Assembly (NCBI GenBank): GCA_023400235.1
Contig: JAEXFI010000015.1
Location: forward strand, 1 to 36,208
From: Bacillota bacterium
Lineage (GTDB): Bacteria > Bacillota > Clostridia > Acetivibrionales > DSM-1351
Direction of reading: 5' to 3'
DNA length: 36,208 bases
Shown here: in pieces, positions 33,074-36,208 of the stretch
Position numbering within the stretch: the first letter of the stretch is position 1
How the letters are laid out: every line of letters begins with the position of its first letter
Translations under genes and position numbers: made by a program
The notes under the pieces: model-generated
Databases searched by the model: none
Told to the model about the DNA's origin: nothing
Seen by the model: the letters and a program-made list of their open reading frames with translations, nothing else

Positions 33074-33171
33074 CCAGCCTCCATACCCCCATGTGCCGTA
33101 CTGATTCAAAGAACTTATCAGAAATATCCGGCCCACAAGCATCCTTGTATTTTTACATATGCTTCAAAAAA

Positions 33172-33525
33172 CTAATCATCCAGTTCCTTTTTGGCATCAT
33201 CCAACAGCTTGTTTATATATATTCCATGCTCAATAGACGTATCAAGTTCAAAATGAATTTCAGGAGTGTACCTGAGCTGCAGCCTGTGTCCAAGCTCCCG
33301 CCGGATAAACCCTGCTGCACTCTTTAAAGCACTTATTGCATTTTTCTTTTGCTCATCATTACCCAAAACGCTTATATATACCTTCGCATACCTTAAATCC
33401 TTGGTAACATTGCAGGATATTATGCTTACCATGTTTGGAAGTCTGGGGTCCTTAAGATCATTTTGAATAATACTGCTTATTTCCTTTTTAACTTCCTCAG
33501 AAATCCTGACTATTCTATCAGCCAT
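33172..33525 (-). CDS. rbfA: RbfA, 30S ribosome-binding factor
   Basis: RbfA is a small KH-fold protein (117 residues) that helps mature the 16S rRNA 5' end and the 30S subunit. Family features are the N-terminal RISEEVKKEISSIIQNDL, DPRLPNMVSI, and RYAKVYISVLG followed by the C-terminal LRYTPEIHFELDTSIEHG. GGAGG lies 9 bases before the ATG. The gene follows infB and precedes nrnA. Confidence 0.96.
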   Translation of the reverse strand: MADRIVRISEEVKKEISSIIQNDLKDPRLPNMVSIISCNVTKDLRYAKVYISVLGNDEQKKNAISALKSAAGFIRRELGHRLQLRYTPEIHFELDTSIEHGIYINKLLDDAKKELDD

Positions 33526-33645
33526 AAACGCTATCCTCCATTTTCAATAAAAGCAAAACTATTGTTTATTTAAAGCTTTTCCAGCCCATAGATAGTATTG
33601 CCAATGCATTTTTATTCAAGCACGTAATTTTCTTGAAATATACGA

Positions 33646-33681
33646 ATAGGTTGAATTGGAATTCAATCCACTTCAACCTAT
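33646..33681 (-). other. 10-bp hairpin between infB and rbfA
   Basis: ATAGGTTGAA (33646-33655) and TTCAACCTAT (33672-33681) are exact reverse complements, 16 bases after the infB stop. A smaller TTCAAG/CTTGAA repeat lies next to it at about 33614-33636. No T-run follows on the minus strand. It may be a weak attenuator or an mRNA stability or processing site between the two genes. Confidence 0.45.
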
Positions 33682-33697
33682 CCGAACAAATTCCGTT

Positions 33698-36208
33698 TTA
33701 TCTTTTAACTTCTTCCATTACAAAAGCTTCTATAACATCCAGTTCCTTGATATCATTGAAGCGCTCGATGGAAACACCGCATTCATAGCCGGACACCACT
33801 TCCTTGACATCGTCCTTGAATCTTTTCAGGGATGCCAGCTTGCCTTCATGGATTACGATACCTTCTCTTACTACTCTGACTTCGGAATTCCTCTGCACCT
33901 TACCATCTGTAACATAGGCTCCTCCAATGGTTCCAATACCTGAAACCTTGAATATCTGCCTTATTTCTATATGGCCAAGCACAACTTCCTTATAGGTAGG
34001 CTCAAGCATACCCTTCATGGCCGCCTGAACATCTTCAATTGCCTTGTAAATTACACTGTACAGTCTCATGTCAACTTCTGCATTTTTGGCGGCCTCGGTA
34101 ACATTAGCACCGGGCCTTACATTAAAGCCGATTATGATTGCACTTGAAACCTGTGCAAGAGTTACATCCGATTCGGTAATTGCACCAACCGCACCATGTA
34201 TTGTTCTGACTCTTACCTCATCATTACTGAGCTTTTCAAGGGACTGCTTCACTGCTTCCACAGAACCCTGAACATCCGCTTTGATGATTATATTCAAATC
34301 CTTGACCTTGCCTTCTTTAATCTGGGTGAACAGGTCTTCCAGTGTTACTTTTGCAGTGGACTTGTACTGCTGCTCCTTCTGTTTGAACTTTCTCTTTTCA
34401 ACCAGCTGTTTAGCCACCCTTTCATCGGTAACGGCATAGAATAACTCTCCGGCCTCTGGAACTTCATTCATACCAAGGATTTCAACAGGCATGGAAGGTC
34501 CGGCGCTCTTTATGCTGATTCCCTTATCACTGTTCATGGCCTTGATTCTACCAAAAGCGGAACCTGCCAGCATTGAATCACCAATTTTCAAAGTACCTCT
34601 TTGAACAAGAACAGTGGCAACAGGACCTCTTTCCTTATCCAGCTTTGCTTCAATGATTGTTCCCTTGGCCTGTCTGTCCGGATCAGCCTTCAATTCAAGC
34701 ATATCGGCGGCCAAAAGCACCATTTCCAGCAATTGATCTATATTTTCTCTCTTCTTTGCGGAAACAGGCACCATTATGGCATCTCCGCCCCATTCTTCCG
34801 CAACTATGCCATACTCGGTAAGCTCCTGCTTAACCTTGTCGGGGTTTGCACCCGGCTTATCAATCTTGTTGATGGCTACAATTATTGAGACATTGGCAGC
34901 TTTCGCATGATTTATAGCTTCGATTGTCTGCGGCATAACACCATCATCCGCTGCAACAACCAGTATTGCAATATCTGTTACCTGAGCACCTCTGGCACGC
35001 ATTGCCGTGAAGGCTTCATGTCCAGGTGTATCCAGAAAGGTAATGAGCTTGTCATTTGTTGCCTTGACAGTATAGGCACCAATATGCTGGGTTATTCCAC
35101 CGGCTTCACTGTCAATAACATGAGCACTTCTGATGGCATCAAGCAACGAGGTCTTACCGTGGTCTACATGCCCCATTACAACCACTACAGGAGGTCTTGG
35201 CTGTAATTTTGACTCGTCAACTGTTTCAGCATCATCAAAGAGGATATCCTCTTCACTGACCTGCACGGCTTTTTCGGTCTTTACTCCGAACTCTTCAGCT
35301 ATTACAGTCGCAGTTTCAAAATCAACCTCGTTATTCAGCGTAGCCATAACACCATAATTCATCAGCTTCTTTATGACTTCAGTTGAAGTTTTCTTAAGTG
35401 ACTCCGCCAGTTCCTTAACCGTTAATGAATCGGGTATTGTTATTGAAGTAAGCACTGCCTTTGGCGGAATATATTTCAATTGCAGCTTTTCGTTCTTTTT
35501 GTTTCTGGGAAGTCTCTTTTTCTTGCCATCGTCACTATAGAACTCGTCAAAAATATAATTTTCATCAAGAATTTCAGAAACGCCCTTCTTTTCTATAACA
35601 ATTTTCTGAGGCTTAAATCTCTGTTTCTTGTCAGGAGTGGTCTTTGGTGACTCCTTCTTCTGCTTTTCTTCTCTCTTGACGTTCTTATCTATATCCTTAC
35701 TCTGGAATTCTCTTCTGGCCTCATTTCTCAATGAGTCAAACTGATCCTGAGCAACTGACACATCCGGCTTTGGAATATCCAAACCTTGTTGTCTGTTATA
35801 CTGGCCTTGAGGTCTGTCGCCTTGTGGTCTGTTGTACTGACCCTGTGGTCTGTCACCTCTGTTATACTGGCCCTGTGGTCTGTCACCCTGTGGCCTGTTG
35901 TACTGACCCTGTGGTCTGTCGCCCTGTGGCCTGTTGTACTGACCCTGTGGTCTGTCACCCCTGTTGTACTGGCCCTGTGGTCTGTCGCCCTGCGGCCTGT
36001 TGTACTGACCCTGTGGTCTGTCACCCTGCGGCCTGTTGTACTGGCCCTGTGGTCTGTCACCCTGCGGCCTGTTGTACTGGCCCTGTGGTCTGTCGCCTTG
36101 TGGACGATTGTACTGGCCCTGTGGTCTGTCACCCTGCGGCCTGTTATACTGGCCCTGCGGTCTGTCGCCCTGTGGACGATTGTACTGGCCCTGTGGTCTG
36201 TCACCCTG
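33698..36208 (-). CDS. infB: Translation initiation factor IF-2 (5' end beyond the window)
   Basis: IF-2 is the GTPase that brings initiator tRNA to the 30S subunit and promotes 50S joining. The frame stays open from the stop at 33698 to the right edge, 836 visible residues, so the apparent TTG start at 35782 is internal. Visible parts in order are a Q/G/R/P/N/Y repeat tract, a Lys/Glu-rich linker, an IF2_N-type domain (ITIPDSLTVKELAESLKK), and the G domain with GHVDHGKTS, DTPGHEAF and NKIDKP. The EF-Tu-like domain II and the C-terminal domains follow, ending VIEAFVMEEVKR. The N-terminal IF2_N copy and the start codon must lie to the right of the window. It is the first visible gene of the infB-rbfA-nrnA-truB-ribF operon. 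Confidence 0.97.
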   Translation of the reverse strand, partial: QGDRPQGQYNRPQGDRPQGQYNRPQGDRPQGQYNRPQGDRPQGQYNRPQGDRPQGQYNRPQGDRPQGQYNRPQGDRPQGQYNRGDRPQGQYNRPQGDRPQGQYNRPQGDRPQGQYNRGDRPQGQYNRPQGDRPQGQYNRQQGLDIPKPDVSVAQDQFDSLRNEARREFQSKDIDKNVKREEKQKKESPKTTPDKKQRFKPQKIVIEKKGVSEILDENYIFDEFYSDDGKKKRLPRNKKNEKLQLKYIPPKAVLTSITIPDSLTVKELAESLKKTSTEVIKKLMNYGVMATLNNEVDFETATVIAEEFGVKTEKAVQVSEEDILFDDAETVDESKLQPRPPVVVVMGHVDHGKTSLLDAIRSAHVIDSEAGGITQHIGAYTVKATNDKLITFLDTPGHEAFTAMRARGAQVTDIAILVVAADDGVMPQTIEAINHAKAANVSIIVAINKIDKPGANPDKVKQELTEYGIVAEEWGGDAIMVPVSAKKRENIDQLLEMVLLAADMLELKADPDRQAKGTIIEAKLDKERGPVATVLVQRGTLKIGDSMLAGSAFGRIKAMNSDKGISIKSAGPSMPVEILGMNEVPEAGELFYAVTDERVAKQLVEKRKFKQKEQQYKSTAKVTLEDLFTQIKEGKVKDLNIIIKADVQGSVEAVKQSLEKLSNDEVRVRTIHGAVGAITESDVTLAQVSSAIIIGFNVRPGANVTEAAKNAEVDMRLYSVIYKAIEDVQAAMKGMLEPTYKEVVLGHIEIRQIFKVSGIGTIGGAYVTDGKVQRNSEVRVVREGIVIHEGKLASLKRFKDDVKEVVSGYECGVSIERFNDIKELDVIEAFVMEEVKR
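35787..36208 (-). repeat. Tandem 36-base repeats encoding a 12-residue unit in IF-2
   Basis: Twelve visible copies of a unit encoding NRPQGDRPQGQY, most 36 bases long. Two copies are 30 bases (10 residues, lacking one Pro-Gln), with their Asn codons at 35861-35863 and 35963-35965. Copies differ mainly at synonymous third positions, and length changes keep the frame. The array continues past the right edge. The repeats are open in another frame as well, which creates a false minus-strand frame over 35728-36204. Confidence 0.95.

Noticed and set aside
35728..36204. 158-codon minus-strand frame rich in His/Arg/Thr/Asp repeats
   Set aside because: It is an out-of-frame reading of the IF-2 repeats, open only because the unit length is a multiple of three. 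The IF-2 frame is continuous with the G domain.
35787..36208. Repeat array considered as CRISPR
   Set aside because: Units are contiguous with no unique spacers and form an in-frame part of infB.

Overview
The window looks like a chromosomal segment of an anaerobic, endospore-forming clostridium. The closest fit is the Ruminiclostridium (Clostridium cluster III) type. This rests on moderate A+T with strong GGAGG ribosome sites, a clostridial mix of a two-PASTA penicillin-binding protein, paired M16 peptidases and [NiFe]-hydrogenase maturation genes, and an initiation factor 2 with long N-terminal Q/G/R/P-rich repeats. The taxonomic call is inference; no rRNA lies in the window. Almost every gene is on the minus strand. 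Only the ketoacyl-synthase-like gene near the left end and one 59-codon gene at 20375-20554 are on the plus strand.

Read in the direction of transcription (right to left), the layout is as follows. (1) 36208-30055: infB (5' end outside the window), rbfA, nrnA, truB and ribF, the classic translation/RNA-processing operon. (2) 29905-24924: hypF, hypC, hypD and hypE, which build the Fe(CN)2CO part of [NiFe]-hydrogenase; hypA, hypB and the hydrogenase itself are not here. (3) 24832-20692: an ABC exporter made of ATPase, Yip1-type membrane protein, MacA-like adaptor and MacB-like permease. This is the same set of parts as Bacillus YknWXYZ, in a different order. (4) 20179-15146: two M16 peptidase-family proteins (one with and one without the zinc motif), lgt and rodA, closed by a terminator. 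(5) 14927-3836: the division and cell wall (dcw) cluster mraZ, rsmH, ftsL, a PASTA transpeptidase, murE, murF, mraY, ftsW and murG. It has its own promoter and three 10-bp-spaced MraZ boxes. murD is missing between mraY and ftsW, and murC, murB, ftsQ, ftsA and ftsZ do not follow. (6) 3744-2132: uraA with its own promoter, a PyrR-binding loop and an attenuator. (7) Left end: a hypothetical gene, a 13-bp inverted repeat, a ketoacyl-synthase III-like gene with a degenerate catalytic triad, and GGA-loop hairpins at the extreme left.

Most of the window is conserved housekeeping. I found no phage, transposon, CRISPR array, tRNA or rRNA. Start codons were moved from the longest reading frame to a Shine-Dalgarno-supported codon for many genes. 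mraZ, the PASTA transpeptidase and mraY appear to start with TTG, and murG with GTG. The points most worth following up are the KAS III-like protein lacking the usual His and Asn, the IF-2 repeat tract that runs off the window, the GGA hairpins, the A-rich spacer inside the dcw cluster, and the structured spacer between hypC and hypD.
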